Source: Theocolax elegans (Eukaryota > Arthropoda > Insecta > Hymenoptera > Cerocephalidae). From it: DNA of 64,000 nt. The stretch spans positions 14,475,505 through 14,539,504 of the forward strand of contig CM047427.1 of the NCBI GenBank assembly GCA_026168455.1, read 5' to 3'. This document shows positions 1 through 12,999 of the stretch, piece by piece. The position numbers and the translations under genes are program-made. The notes under the pieces were generated by a model. The model saw only the letters and a list, made by a program, of their open reading frames with translations, made no database searches and was not told where the DNA came from. Every line of letters starts with the position of its first letter. Position 1 is the stretch's first letter.

Positions 1-23
1 AGAAGATGCAAAGCCAGCTTAAT

Positions 24-39
24 GGGGGGTGGGGGGGGG
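24..39 (+). repeat. G-run (possible quadruplex)
   Basis: Six Gs, one T, then nine Gs. This is the only long G-run seen in an otherwise AT-rich window. Such a run could form a G-quadruplex, and it is also a place where base calling is unreliable. No function is assigned. Confidence 0.6.
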
Positions 40-363
40 TCTCTCATCTCTCTTGCTCTAAAGGGAGGTATCCTTCGATCCTATCGCGCCAGACTTACTA
101 ATTGCGTCGACGAAGCCCGAGATGCTAAATAAAAGAAGGAGCAAACGCCAACAGGATCCCAACGTTCGAACGGGAGCAAAAAAGAGGAGGTAAAAGAAAA
201 AAGGGTAACCGATACACCTTACCGGATGGAAAGAACGACGGATAACAATGAGGATGGAAAAGGGCATTACATCCTTGGACTTTTGCATGAGGTCAATTAT
301 TACCGCGCTCCACGTATACGTACATATTCTTTGGGATGTTCTTTTATATACCTTCTATGTTGC

Positions 364-390
364 CTCTTCTTCTTCTTCTTCTTTTTTTCT
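364..390 (+). repeat. TCT microsatellite
   Basis: About seven CTT/TCT units followed by a T-run. A simple pyrimidine trinucleotide repeat in AT-rich non-coding DNA. Confidence 0.8.
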
Positions 391-391
391 A

Positions 392-3300
392 ATTAATTAA
401 TGGATGTGCGGTCAGGAAATAGACCAAGACTATTATTGATCATCGATATTGAATTTGCATTGTGCAAGCGGGTGGACTGAAAAGTCCAGGAAAAGGTAAT
501 TTTACATGTTTTGTTGAGCCGCTGAATGACCGTTTTCTTCAGTGCTTTTGTTAAATATTACAATAATATCAAACGCCGTTACCGAGAAATCATTCAAATT
601 AACTGTTACGTGGTCATCATTTTTTCAGTATTTATGTTTAAAGTCTGGTTATTTTTCATAATTTTATAGAAATAATGCTTCGTATTAAACTGATTTTAAA
701 TTACTTTTTTTATTATATTTTTACGCACAACTTTTTTAGTTAACATTACTTCCTTTTACGAAATGCATATTTTTAAAATTGAAAAATCATAAATGAAACA
801 TAGAAACCGGTATAAAAATTTAATTAGAATTGTTAGAAAAAATTATATATAGTATGCTATTATTCGCTCGATCTCAAAAATTATCGGCTCGATATATAAT
901 AAATTACTCAATAATACTTGTGCAGTGAGTGCTCAAAATAGTAGTATGAAATTAAAATTAACATCAATGATGAAATTGCCAACTTTTATATTTTTGCCGA
1001 AGATTTATCGGGTTTATATTTAAAAAACAATACTAATCTAACGTTTAAAGGATGGCTCTTCAAATAAAATGTATGGATAGATCAAATAACGTGGATTTTA
1101 TCTCTACATCAGAGTTATAAATGTTTATAAGTAAAAGAGAACAAAGTTTTATAAATTATTTCCCAACGCAAGTCGAAGCTAAAGTTTAAAATCTATTTCG
1201 CTTTCCGAGCGACGCGAGGGAAGAATATACCATACGCTATAATTAAATATTACTTATAGATCAGAAATCCTAAGAATTTGAAATTGCAGAGGTCGAGTTT
1301 GAGCAAGTGAGGATGGTAAAAGCGAATAAAAGCAACACCTTATCATTGCATTCCAGCGAAAGCGCATATCAATCACAGTTGCAGAGCGAAGACAGGCCGC
1401 AACTTTTCTGCCTATTACAGTGAAATCGGCTAACGTCCGGCAACCCTGAAGGATCGATAAGTTCAAGTAATACGACGATTCCGCGAAGTCGATTAGAGAG
1501 TTGCGCCCGTTGCGCGGAATCGATCGACGCTTGGCCCTTTTTTCCCTTCTTTTCTATACTTTTAGACTTTTTGTCAGGATTTCGTATTTCTCGACAGCTA
1601 CGCGGAACACCTCGTGTTGTATACCTCTTGGGATTGACACTTTCCTCACGACGAAATATTTCCAATTGCCTTTTTCATTAATTGCCCATTGTTTCACAAG
1701 TGTGTGAACATCTTTCTTTATTTCTCCGGTTTTACTTTTCTCGTTCAACTATTGTTAGAGTCATCGACAGGTGGTAAATTTTCGAGAGTTGAGAAACACA
1801 CGAGAGCTTGATATTGACGTTTAATTATAACTAAATTGATATTGGCGCTTGTAACTAACAGGTTTTGGAACAAAACCTGCGGTGTTCATTAAAATTATTA
1901 ATCTATACGCGAAATCTCTTTAACGAATTACAACGATTTTACAATTTACACTCTGATAATTGCAGACGCGATCGTTTCTCGCAATTTTTGTAACAACCAA
2001 ATATACTATTTTACGAAAATACCATAACTTAATTCCGAATTTATTGGGAATTGGAACAATTACTTTAATATAGTTATTCGATTTTCCCTAATGAAATAAG
2101 GAATCTATGTATAAATAATGTCTGTGGTGTCTTAATTTTAACCATTGTAAGAAATTTTATTCTAATCGAATTACTAATAAAAATAAACAAATTAAAATTA
2201 TTATCGATCCCGATATAGCAGTTAACACAATTACGATACAAAAGCCACACAAGAATACGATTAATTCATTAGGTACAATATAAAAATTATATCGACTTGG
2301 ATGTGTGTGTATTTGAAATATTACCTCGAAACAATTACTTATTCATAAATTATAGTTTCACTCGAAGTAATTAAGTACTAATAAAGTAATAGCTGGTTGT
2401 CTAATATTTAATGACTTTGTAAGAAACTAACATTTTCAATCATCGCTTGCGCGAGCAGATAACGATAAATTACCATAAAGTATTATCAAAGTCGCGTTCA
2501 AAGTTATAAGCACACACGGTCGATCACAATTTAATTTACTTTCCAACTATATAGTCTGCTTTTTTTTTATTCTTATATAAGACCAATTTTTATTCATAGC
2601 CTGATGCTTATGTGAGCGTATATTTATATAATTTTTATATTTATATTTATATAATTTTTGCGTTATGATGTTACAGTAATGGAAGTATTAAATAATTAAA
2701 TAAGTATAATTTAAAATTATTGTAACAACATTTTTTGTTTAAACTATGCATTTGTTTATGCAAAATTATTACTACACCATAGATAATGTTGTCTTATAAT
2801 TTGAAACCATTAACAATCTTAATTATCGCATAACACTAGAATTCATTTTTTAGATGTAATATATACTTCAACTTAATGATATTATGTATGTATTGTCAAA
2901 ATTGAACACATTTACAGCATACGACCCATTTTCTTGTAAAGATTATATATGTTTTCAGATTCAAATGGCAATAGATAATCAATAATGTTGGAACTACAAA
3001 GATAACTCGCAAGTGCATGCACATGTATAATTTAAGAAATGGTATCTCTTAGTAACACCAAATTTATAGCACCCTTTTGTTAATGGTCGATAAATTCAGA
3101 ATAATGTTTATTACATTTCGTGCATTAAATAAATCTTAGTATATTTATTTAACTATGTAAAAATTATGTTTAAATATATTTTTAATTATAATTGATATTG
3201 TAAGTTATCCAGAGAATATTAACAAATTAAATAACTGTTAAAAAATATTTAAAATAATAATATATACATAACAAAGTAGTAGTCAAGTTTTTATTAACAT

Positions 3301-3410
3301 TGGCTTTACCAAGATAATTGCATTTGTTGCACGCGAATAAAAACTAAGAAACATTCCTCTTAACCCAACTAGCAATATTAATCCAAACAGTAACATTGTA
3401 ACCAAAATAG
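392..3410. other. AT-rich non-coding stretch
   Basis: Mostly AT-rich sequence dense in stops on both strands. A modest GC-richer island sits at about 1180-1720. It holds overlapping open frames on both strands (up to 98 codons, minus, ending near 1369), but no convincing splice pattern or recognisable protein. I see no supported gene here. Confidence 0.6.
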
Positions 3411-3431
3411 AGAAAGAAAGAAAGAAAGAAG
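3411..3431 (+). repeat. GAAA microsatellite
   Basis: Five tandem GAAA/AAAG units. Simple repeat just upstream of a CpG-rich island. Confidence 0.8.
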
Positions 3432-3536
3432 CGATGGAACTTTTAAGGTAAAAAAATGTAAGGAATCACTTATAAAAGCTGCGTCTTGTTATACCGGAAT
3501 TTTACGTGGTCGGCATCGCGCGCTTATGGAAAATCG

Positions 3537-3926
3537 ATGCCCGTATTCTTAATATGTAAATGTCACATGGCTGTCGGTCCGCGAGGTGGGAAAAATCGCT
3601 CGCGACGCGTTTCCAATTACCGTAAAAACACAGGACAGCTGCGCGACGCATTACGGGCAAAAATAAGGGAACTCTGTGTGGATACGGCTTGGCTTCCTTT
3701 CGCTGACTCCGTCGGATATCCCAAGCGTTTTATATTCCTTCTATCGACCCTACCTTACCTATTCTCTACTTTAAAATTATTACGTTTTCCGAAAGTTTCA
3801 CTAACTTTCGAGGTTTATTTATTCTTCAATAACGTCAAAGATTCGTTCTATTTTTTTTTTAAGAACGTGATAGTATGTTTCTTAAAATTTCATAATTTAA
3901 GTCTTTACACATATGAAATTAATTAG
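3537..3926 (+). CDS. hypothetical ORF in CpG-rich island
   Basis: Open frame of 129 codons from an ATG; the frame is open further upstream to about 3486. The first 65 residues lie in a GC- and CpG-rich island (3480-3740) and are basic and hydrophilic, with runs such as GGKNRSRR and RDALRAKIREL. The rest runs into AT-rich DNA and becomes Phe/Leu-rich, which looks non-coding. If coding, only the island is likely an exon, with the true end at an unrecognised donor. No family is recognised. A conserved regulatory island is an equally good reading. Confidence 0.2.
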   Translation: MPVFLICKCHMAVGPRGGKNRSRRVSNYRKNTGQLRDALRAKIRELCVDTAWLPFADSVGYPKRFIFLLSTLPYLFSTLKLLRFPKVSLTFEVYLFFNNVKDSFYFFFKNVIVCFLKFHNLSLYTYEIN

Positions 3927-3929
3927 AGT

Positions 3930-5100
3930 TAAAGGTTGTTTTATCTTTTAGTCTGCGTTACCTAAATCCACGTTTTTAGATTAGCTTCAACACTTCCAAA
4001 CTAAAACGTACTTTTATACGATATTCCATTAATTACAATGGTATTTGAAATCGGGTAACTCGTAATGGAAAGTCTTTGTATTACATCAATGTAAATAGTG
4101 AAAATAAAAGAAAGTCTCGTTACGCGGTCAATCTATAAAAGCATTTCCTGTAACGATAAAAGTTCGTAATATTCATTGATCGACATTTAGTTTCATATAT
4201 TTTTTCAGGTGATTTTCAGTTGAGTATCACTCGATAGGTTTTTCTTTCTAAATTCCAATGGGCGTCAAGTTACGTTTTAAAGTCTCTTTCGAGAAAATTT
4301 TACAAAAGACCTGCGGATAACTTCGATGAGTTTAATGAACTTTGGAAGTGCCAGTGAAGTGCAACTTCAATTCTAATGAAAACCGCTCCACACACTACCA
4401 ACCTTTTTCTAGTCGAACAGTAAAAGTTTAACCGTCAAGTTTTACTGGTAAAATTTCATTTAGGTCATAACGTGTACAATGGCGACTCGTATGAATTCAT
4501 CTATTATATTATGTAAAAAAATATTTTTCCTCGTAAAAATAGGAATGGTATTACGTTTTTGTAAAAGCTTCATCTAATTGATTTTAAAATAATGCAAAAT
4601 AATGGTGGTAGATCAACAAATCTGTAAAATAATATTTAAGTGTTTGTTTTAATAATCTTATGAAACCTTAATTCATGCAGTGAACTATAAAAGAAAAATA
4701 ATACATATACATTACTCAGTTTACGATTTGAATAGTAAACTTAATGGAATGACACTGAATCTAATTGAATATTCAGTGATTTGTGTAGTAATAAGTATGC
4801 ATGAGTTACAAACTTGTAAGTGAAAATTAGCGGATAGTCGTTAATTCACACTGAAAATTCATGCATATTATTAAAAAAGGACGACTTCATATATAAAATG
4901 ATTGTATATTTTTTATTTAAAGAGATAAATATATGAATAATACATTTTATTCAACGTATTTACACTGTAATTATAGCGTTCATGTTTATGTTTTAAATTT
5001 GTAATTGAACAATGACACTGTCTAAAATTAAATAATAAAATTCAGCTATTAGTATCTTTGGTATCGCTTGTCCAATTTCTGAAAATTTCGACAATCATTG
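3930..5100. other. AT-rich non-coding stretch
   Basis: AT-rich, stop-dense in all frames, with no inverted repeats or microsatellites of note. Nothing supportable is seen. Confidence 0.6.
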
Positions 5101-5649
5101 TCACCTAATATCATAATTGAAAATCATTCGATTCGTTGAAAAAAGCGCGTAGACAGACCCGTGCGAAGAAGAGAAACCTTTAAACACATCCTCAAAACAC
5201 GTTTCCACGACATAAGCGTATATGATTAACAAAAGCACCAATTCTAACGCTAATAGCGAGTAAAGAAAAAGGAAAAAAAAGGAGAAACGAAAAACGACAT
5301 AACCTGTCCTTTTCCACCGAAACAATCGCACGGGAATAACAACCCACGAGTCCTCACTATCGGTAAGGTACGAACGTGCGGAAGAGGAAAAAAAAAATAA
5401 CCACGAAGGACCATCGAAATTATCATTCTTCGGCGTTGCGGTTCTTGGAAATCCGTCTATGCTACATAATTCAAAAACGGGCGCAACCGAGAAATAAAAG
5501 TCGCGCAAAAAAGCGGGCTCTCCGCGTCGAAAGAAGAGAAAACGAAAATCACAAGGGCCCCCTCCCTTTGGATTCCAGAGGCAATCGGCGCCGATCCGCG
5601 TTTCCAGGGATGAGAAACAGAAATGATCCAATGAGAAAGAATACACCAT
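5101..5649 (-). CDS. hypothetical ORF with one membrane-like segment
   Basis: The longest stop-free frame in the window: 182 residues from the first ATG, and the frame is open four codons further. The N-terminal half is mixed in composition. Residues of about 120-150 form a very hydrophobic Phe/Leu/Ile/Val stretch that would score as a membrane helix, followed by a short acidic/aromatic tail. The Phe-rich parts are read from purine-rich runs on the opposite strand, which lack stops on the reverse strand by composition alone, so the length may be an artefact. No homologue is recognised, no splice pattern is needed, and no poly-A signal was assigned. Confidence 0.2.
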   Translation of the reverse strand: MVYSFSLDHFCFSSLETRIGADCLWNPKGGGPCDFRFLFFRRGEPAFLRDFYFSVAPVFELCSIDGFPRTATPKNDNFDGPSWLFFFSSSARSYLTDSEDSWVVIPVRLFRWKRTGYVVFRFSFFFLFLYSLLALELVLLLIIYAYVVETCFEDVFKGFSSSHGSVYALFSTNRMIFNYDIR

Positions 5650-5749
5650 AGGGTTCGGCACAGAGAAAAGAACGAGCCAACCGGCGCACGGTTGGAAATC
5701 GCTTTAAGCTGCTCTCACATTGGTAGACTAATTGAAACATTTTTTATTC

Positions 5750-6240
5750 TATCAAGAGTATTTTTTCCTTGCAATGAAAACTTTGCGTGTATTAAAATAT
5801 TATGATTTAAATCGTGTTGACTAAATTTCCCATACATAAACATTCGAATCAATAATATCCACTATCGCTAAAGGTAAGATTTCACTTACTAGGTGATTCT
5901 TTATTCCTAGAAAATTAGATAAAATTACATTCACAGCAGCAGTAAAGAGCAGCGACATTCTTCGAGTATGAAAAATACAGTGATGCATGTTTCCAACGTT
6001 TCCCGCAATGCAATTTCACTTTGAACGAACCAAACAACAATTTCACTACTGTTATTTACATTTGTGGTGATAAACAATATTCAACGATCTACACGTATAT
6101 AAAGAAAATCCATATGAATAAAATGGTACAGTTATATATAATTAATTAATTAATCAAGCGCAAAAACTGAGCATCAATCAGTGTTGTAAATAAAAGTCTA
6201 TAAAAATTATTGATAACGTCGTATGTGAAAAACAAAGGCT
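5750..6240. other. AT-rich spacer
   Basis: AT-rich, with no coding frame or structured repeat that I can support. Confidence 0.5.
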
Positions 6241-6289
6241 TAAAATATCGAAGATTTAAAGAACGAATAAAGCTCGCACCTCGAGGTAG

Positions 6290-6600
6290 ATATCCACAAT
6301 GAAGAACATTGTGAACCGGGTGTTTCTTTCTTGGTGAAACACACCGGTCGGTCCGGTCGGTGCCCCCACCAAGCACCTATTGCCACACTCGGCGGCTTGT
6401 CATTATCGGCTGGCCCCGTCTGCCCTACAATCTCAATCTATTCAAACAATGGTAACGACCGGCGGAGAGCGCAAAACGAGGGAGAGACCGAGAGATCTCG
6501 CGAAGGAATTTCCACGAAAGCCCCGGGAGTACCACCACCACCACCACATCTACCATCATCGACAACTCAACCACCAGATAGGAATTGCTCAAGGAATTGA
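6290..6600 (+). other. GC-rich island with overlapping ORFs
   Basis: A CpG-rich island inside AT-rich DNA. Two overlapping plus-strand frames are open across it: one gives a Pro-rich C-terminus, the other a His-rich stretch, both from the CCA repeat at 6531-6547. Neither has a good start context together with a donor. The island could be an exon, a promoter/CpG island or a regulatory element. I cannot decide from the sequence. Confidence 0.3.
6531..6547 (+). repeat. ACC microsatellite
   Basis: Five to six tandem ACC units. Depending on frame they would encode poly-Pro, poly-His or poly-Thr. Confidence 0.75.
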
Positions 6601-6679
6601 TAAATTTTTTCGTAACAGACCGCGCTTTGTTTCTCCTCGACCAGTTTATTTATTTCCTACGCGGTAAAGTTTGAGTTAT

Positions 6680-9600
6680 CTTAAAAATTCCTCTGTATTA
6701 CTGTAATTTTCTACTGATCCTTTGTTGGAATTTTGTCGGGTCGAGTTGTATTCAATTTTTTAAAGGTTAGATACAATAGTGAACAATTTTTATCATTTAT
6801 TATACGCTTATTTCTATTAGAAAATTAGTTAGATTAATTAAATATTATTATAATAGTGATGTTTCGAATGCTCTTCTATATGTTCCACCAGACTTATCTG
6901 GCGTTCTGGTAACAAGAAAATTTTAACTAAAATATTGCTATTTTACGTTCTGTCAGTTGTTACTAATTCATGGTAAATATTATAAAGTAACATTGCCTAT
7001 TGTCATGTCATATTTAACAATTTTTGCTATTGTATTCAATTAATATTCTACAAAGGATCAGGTTATGAGCAACATTCGTCTGTCTTCCTGCATTTTTCCT
7101 GTATGTATTACCAAATAGAAAAATTTTTAACAGGATTTATTAAGTAAACAAGTATGTTAAGTAAATGAAAGGTACTTAATATGAATAACTGAAGGATTTA
7201 ATAGCTATTAAATACCGTTTTATTCACATGCACTATAAATAGATAAATAATATGTTTGCATTTTTAAATTCAATATTTATTTTATATTATTTGCGTGAAA
7301 GTTATTGATACAAATATACAATATTTTGTGGATATGTCATGGTTAGGAAATAAAAAATTCATTTGCTGTATGACGTTAAAAGTTTAGAGTTCATTAGTAG
7401 AATTGTATAATTAATAGTTTATTTATATAAATAGTTTAATAAGAAGGGGAAAATTAATCGATTTATTAATATTCCATCAGAAATAAATAACTAGTATAAA
7501 ATTTTAAAGTACAAATAAAAATTACTATTTATATACTTGCAGTATATGTCTAAGATTAATATGAAATTAATATAACATAAACTTCCAAATTTTAAAAATT
7601 AATCTACTGCTAAATTCGCTTTATTTTCCATAAATATTATTTTTTTAATATTATGTTTGTTTATACTTTCTACTCAACCTCTACTACTCATATTTTTAAG
7701 GTTATAAAAATAAATTATAAACATATAATATCGTATTGCATATTGCATATTTGCAATAAGATTTTCTGATTGCATGGATATTTGGTGAGGTTATGCTTCT
7801 TGAATACACATGACTTACTTATACAACATACAAGCTAAACTACATTTCTATACTTTAACAAGCCCATAGTTTATATTCTACTTAATTACTTTATTTCTAT
7901 TTATTTATTTTAATGCATACATTTATAAAACAATAATCATTATATTAAATGAGTATCGTAATCAACTGAAATTTTATTATTTAGTATAGAATATTTTACA
8001 CAATTTTTCTGTGGAAGTGTTGTTATCAAATTACGTCTACTTAATACTAAATAAAAAAGGAAAAGCAAAGTTTCTTTAAATTTTAATAACTAATTAAAAG
8101 ATTAACAATAAATTGTTCTTTCGTAATCTGCAAAATTCCATTGCCGAAGCATTGAGCAAGTTTCAGAATTTAGAAAGTTAGGCACTATTTAATTACCGAT
8201 CTTGAACTGTATTCTCTTTTCCATACCCTTTATTATAGATCAAAATTCGCTTGTCGATGCAGAATACATCGATGTAGCGAATTCTCGTACATGTAACATA
8301 ATTAGGTCTATCGAAACAACCGAACATAAGCATAACATTTAATGTTGTGCATGCCCTTCACGAATAATATACGAAGTAACTTTATTTAACAAAGATATTT
8401 GTACAACCATTGGAAAATAATAAATAATGTTCGTGGCTGCATTGAAATTGACTAGTTTCAACACTTTTCAACCTAACAAAGAAACGAAAAAATGTAGATT
8501 ATAAGCAAAGAAAAAATGGGTGCTTTATAAATATAAAAAAATGAAATTCACGAAATGGTAAAGGAATAAAATTTATAAAGAGACGAAGACAACGCGAATG
8601 ATAATGGATGTGGTAGGGAAAGCAAGTGAGTATAAGACTGGGAAAGGGGGAAGATAGGTATACCTATTTGTGGAATGGTTGGAAATTTTTTTGTCTTTCC
8701 TATATTTCTTGGTATCCTTTATTTTCTTCTACTTTATTCCTTTTGCCGATCTCGCTTTATTCCTCTACTCTTGTAGAGCGTGAAATTTCTCGTGTTTAAG
8801 ACTACGCGAAGAGCAAAATCAACAGTGAGAGAGATTCGGATGAAAAATTTAAAGATGATGAAATTGATTTTGTTTTATCTTTTATTTTTATTTCGATACT
8901 TCCTCCAGGTAATAAAGGTTGAAATGAAAAAGTTTTTTGCGACTCTTATGGGCCAGTGATTAAACAACTTTGAATTCGTATACTCGAACAAACTTTAATT
9001 ATAGTTTAAATATATTTTACACAGTCATAATTTTAGTAAATTAATTAGTAGATTTCAATATTTGATTTTTGCTCAATTATAATAAACAATTATAAATTGA
9101 ACAGTATTTCAGTTTAAATCATTAGCTTAATTAAATTTAATTGATATCTAAGCATTAAATAAAACATAATTTTTATTATTTTGTTAGAAATTAATATCAA
9201 ATATCGAAAACATTCTCGTAAAATTGAAAAAATACCACGTTATTCGTTAGCTGTGTACGCGTAGTAGTCCGCGGTTTATTACACACGTATGTGAACCAAC
9301 CAATCGATAAACGTAATATAAATATTCATGCGCCTACAATGGAAAAAATGAAAAGAAAAAAATATTTTTATATTGCAAATATATTTTGCATCCTAATTTT
9401 TTAAAAAGCTAATTTTCTTCAGCTAGCGTTCGTTCATTTTGAGGTACAGAGATTTAAAACGAATCGATGCTTTTGATCATTGAACCATTTGAATGAGATA
9501 TTCGGGTAAAGGAAACTTTTTAATTTAATTATAATTTATTATTTAATGTACCTTTAGTATGATCCTGTACAATGTTGCATTTCCAACGAATATTAATTTC

Positions 9601-9811
9601 TCAAAATCGGCTTAATATTAATTTCGCGTTGATCGTGTGATTTGCAAAATTCAATTTTCCTGATTATTTCAAAGAAATGTGTAATACAAACACCCAAAAA
9701 TAACACGTTATGCAAATCGAATGGTCTTTTTATATTGAATAATTTCATTTTCAACGAAGCAAATGTTATTAATTTTCAGTACAGGTAATTACAAACTAAA
9801 ATTAACCAGCA
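6680..9811. other. AT-rich non-coding stretch left of the repeat unit
   Basis: About 3.1 kb of AT-rich sequence with frequent stops in every frame. No candidate exon, RNA gene or mobile element recognised. It is contiguous with repeat copy 1 and appears once in the window. Confidence 0.6.
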
Positions 9812-9823
9812 ACATTATTTCAA

Positions 9824-10162
9824 TCAAATTAAAAGGCAGCTGCATTTATTATTCCCGTAACGAGTTTGCGGGAGAAAATACGGTTGAAAAAAAATATGGT
9901 ATGAAAAAAAGATATTTCTTTTTGATAAAATATTAAATTTATTCCGGCGTAAAATAATTTTGAGAATTCGAAATTCATTTTTAAGAGGCAGCATAAAAAT
10001 GAGTCCTCCGAGTTTTTCTGAAGGAAGTATCGAAATTATTGGTTCCCATTCATCGCATTCACCAGGACGAAAATCACTTTTCAAGAAGCTCCTGGCATAG
10101 TACGATCTTTTCAGCCGCAAAATCCTTCGGAACTCGTCGAAAGAAGAGAAGAGCGCTAGCAT
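9824..10162 (-). CDS. hypothetical ORF at the left edge of the repeat
   Basis: 112-residue open frame from an ATG; the frame is open 12 codons further upstream with no ATG. The first 70 residues are mixed and protein-like (for example GECDEWEPIISILPSEKLGG), then Lys/Ile/Phe-rich in AT-rich DNA, suggesting that at most the first part is an exon. It lies in the stretch skipped at junction 2, so it exists only in copies 1 and 2. In copy 2 (36514 onward, +) the first 68 residues are the same and then the frame shifts. Not recognised. Confidence 0.22.
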   Translation of the reverse strand: MLALFSSFDEFRRILRLKRSYYARSFLKSDFRPGECDEWEPIISILPSEKLGGLIFMLPLKNEFRILKIILRRNKFNILSKRNIFFSYHIFFQPYFLPQTRYGNNKCSCLLI

Positions 10163-11078
10163 ACTTTTCGTAGAATTAAAGTGCTCTGCGATACTCAAAA
10201 AATTATTAAAAAAGTATACTTCTCAAAAAATATAATTGACTTACTCTATTTGTATTAATTTCATATATTTATTCTCTTTTTATTAATATTATCTATTTTA
10301 TAAATAATATAATATAATATAATTTTAATTATTAAATAATGTAATTGAAATCAATTTAGTTGTTTAATTAAATGAAAATAATTTCAATATGTCATTGATT
10401 AATGTTATTTTGTAATTTGGTATTTTAATTTTCTGAAGAAGATATTACTGATTGCATTATTTAATAAAATTTACTATTTCATACAAAATCCAAATTCAGA
10501 GGCACTAAGTAAGTGAAAAATATATTATTCTCCACAGTTTTAATCGCACATTAACTGTACCTTCAAAAATGTTTGCATCGAAAACATACAGATATTCATG
10601 CAAACTTTTGCTGTTTTGCAAATTTTATATATAAGTTTCTCATAAAACAGAAGAAGTGTTGAATAAATGTAAAAATTAACTTTTTTTGGTCTCGGTTGGT
10701 AATACTCACGGCTGGTGTTCAATCTAAATTACAATCTGTATCTCTCAAATTGATAAATTATGTTTAAAAAATCATAGTATAAGTTTAGATTATATGGAAA
10801 AGCCTAACGAAGATGCTTATACAAGATGCTTATACAAGAAATATATTTTTTTAATATTTAGTAAATAAATTCTGTGTTAATTATGGATTTAAAACTGTAA
10901 AAATATATAATTATAAACAAAACGTCAAACGATAAGGATTTAAAAAAAACATTATCTTTATAGAAAATATAAAAAATGTTTGTTTTATCAATCAATATTT
11001 CACAAAATTTCTAGTTTATTGAAACCAATAGATTGTACAAAGAAATTTAAAAAAAAATATAAAATGTTAGCATGATTA

Positions 11079-11372
11079 TTATACATAGTATAGGCACGAC
11101 AAAATGTTAAATTTAAATGGAGAGGAATGAAAAGTATCGAAATTTCGCTTGAATTTCACGTATACTGCTGCATTGTACAGGTAATCAAGTGAGAGAACCG
11201 ATGTATCTCTTTGGTTCGTTGACAATTGACTCGGCCACCGAGAAGTGACAGGAGTCACGCGACGGGAGGTCCAATCTTCCTTTCCTTTTTTATAGGCCCT
11301 CTCTTTTTTTTGGCCAGTCTTTGATGTTGTCGAGGATACGAACGATTCTTCGATATTCCACGCGTGGTGCAT
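11079..11372 (-). CDS. hypothetical 97-residue ORF (opposite an exon-like frame)
   Basis: ATG-initiated frame, Lys/Ser/Thr-rich in its first half. The translation is identical in copy 2 (35311-35604, +), but copy 3 (about 37,590-37,880) loses one T in a T-run and breaks it. The plus strand offers a competing reading: a pyrimidine-rich acceptor ending at 11317, then an open 25-codon frame to TAG at 11395-11397, beginning FDVVEDTNDSSIF. Only one of these can be the real coding strand, and neither is recognised. Confidence 0.2.
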   Translation of the reverse strand: MHHAWNIEESFVSSTTSKTGQKKERAYKKGKEDWTSRRVTPVTSRWPSQLSTNQRDTSVLSLDYLYNAAVYVKFKRNFDTFHSSPFKFNILSCLYYV

Positions 11373-12082
11373 TTCTACGAAGAGGTTCAGCCTTTAGTTT
11401 TTGAGTTACCGCTGTTGGATCTCACGGTGGCATCGATTAATTCTTATTCGATATCTTAGATTTATTTTTTCTTAGATATTTTTTGGATTATTCTTTTTTT
11501 AACTAGAGCAGGTGGTCCAGTTAGTGCGAGAGATTCGATAAATGGTTATTTTTAAGGTTTAGTGTCACTTCGTTGAGAACTCGATATTAATCCTCTCAAG
11601 AGTGGTATTTTTTCGATATTTTATCTATCAAACTTTTTACAGTAGCATTAAAGCCAAAAGTAAAAGTATCTTTAAAAACGTCATGATTAAAAGTCAAGTA
11701 TTTATTCTTACAAAATTATTATTTTGTCGATATATAATTTTTAAGAAAAATGTATACATCAAGCAACAGAGTTCATTACGAATCAACAAGAACAACATAT
11801 TTTACATATTTAGTTAATTCATGGACTGTAATAAACGAGGTTTCATAAATTAAAATTTATATCAGTTTTACAGTTGTACATAAATTGAGTTTCGAAGATT
11901 TATTAATACAAATATGTGGTATCTAACAAGACTAACCTGTTGCGCGGTTAATATTAGCTGAATTTCCAGTATGATTCGAATGCAATCTTTTCTAATCAAT
12001 GCATTTCAGACTTTATTTAAAAAAGTGAATATAAAAATAATTTATCCATTTTATCAATATTCTCATGATTCTAAAATACCAG

Positions 12083-12541
12083 ATCGCGCGGTAGTTCCTC
12101 GTCAATCATGTCCTCCTCTCCTAGATTCGAAAAGTTTTTCGGTTTTCAATCTGTCGAGATCGTCCGGTAAGCCTTCATACATCATCCTTCTTTATCGCGT
12201 CTCATTCAATCTTTTTATTTTTTCCAATTCCTTTTCAACGAAAGTCGCGAACTTCGTTCTGTCGTATACATACATACAGATGTATAGACGTACACGCAAT
12301 TCGCTTTTTGCTCCTATCCGTATATATCGATTCTTTTCTTGCCCGTTGACTCTATACCTTTTGTCTCTTATCTCTTATTTCTTATTCGTCTGATTCTATA
12401 AGGAGCTGAGAAAATCTGCTCCAGTAGAATCCATAGCAAGACGTCAGATGTCAAATATGTTTACGACTTGGTATTCGATGTCGCCGGGATGGGAAATCTC
12501 TCTCGAATTCATGAATTTCAAACGAGATCCACTTTTGTTAG
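12083..12541 (+). CDS. exon-like pair with a 236-nt intron
   Basis: An open segment ends at a good donor (exon end 12166, then GTAAGC). A long CT-rich tract leads to an AG at 12401-12402, followed by a second open segment to about 12541. One frame stays open through the splice: it reads SFSVFNLSRSSG, then GAEKICSSRIHS and on to DVKYVYDLVFDVAGMGNL. A second frame of the downstream segment is also open, so the choice is uncertain. Copy 3 has a +1 G and a -1 A about 50 nt apart in the first segment, while copy 2 agrees with copy 1. It may be upstream exons of model X, but the phases do not connect directly. Confidence 0.22.
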
Positions 12542-12999
12542 GTTAACAATCTTCCTGATTCGATGAATTGTAGTATTCATTTTTCTTCCTTCATTCGGTA
12601 GATTTTGAATAATTTATCTTGCCCAACCTATGCTCGCGTGCCACTTGATCATTTCATTCGAATTGTGCGTTGTTTAATCTCGTAATCGTTTCTGCAAAAT
12701 TATGTGTCGTTTTGTATCTAACTTTAGCAATGATAACTGTTCGAATAAATCATTTTTTTATACAGGATATATTATTCATCTGAAACTAGAATTGTTGCTG
12801 CGTATCTAATTTGATAACAATATTAAACTATAAATTTACAGAAATATATTTTATCAATTTCGAAGAAAATCACGACTTTACTAAAATAAATATAATTTAA
12901 AAAAAAACGAATTACTTATCCCTGGTGGAATCAACAAAAATTTTGTAGCCATTTACTGAGTAGCGTTCTCATGTCAATCTATAAACTAACTAGGACGCT

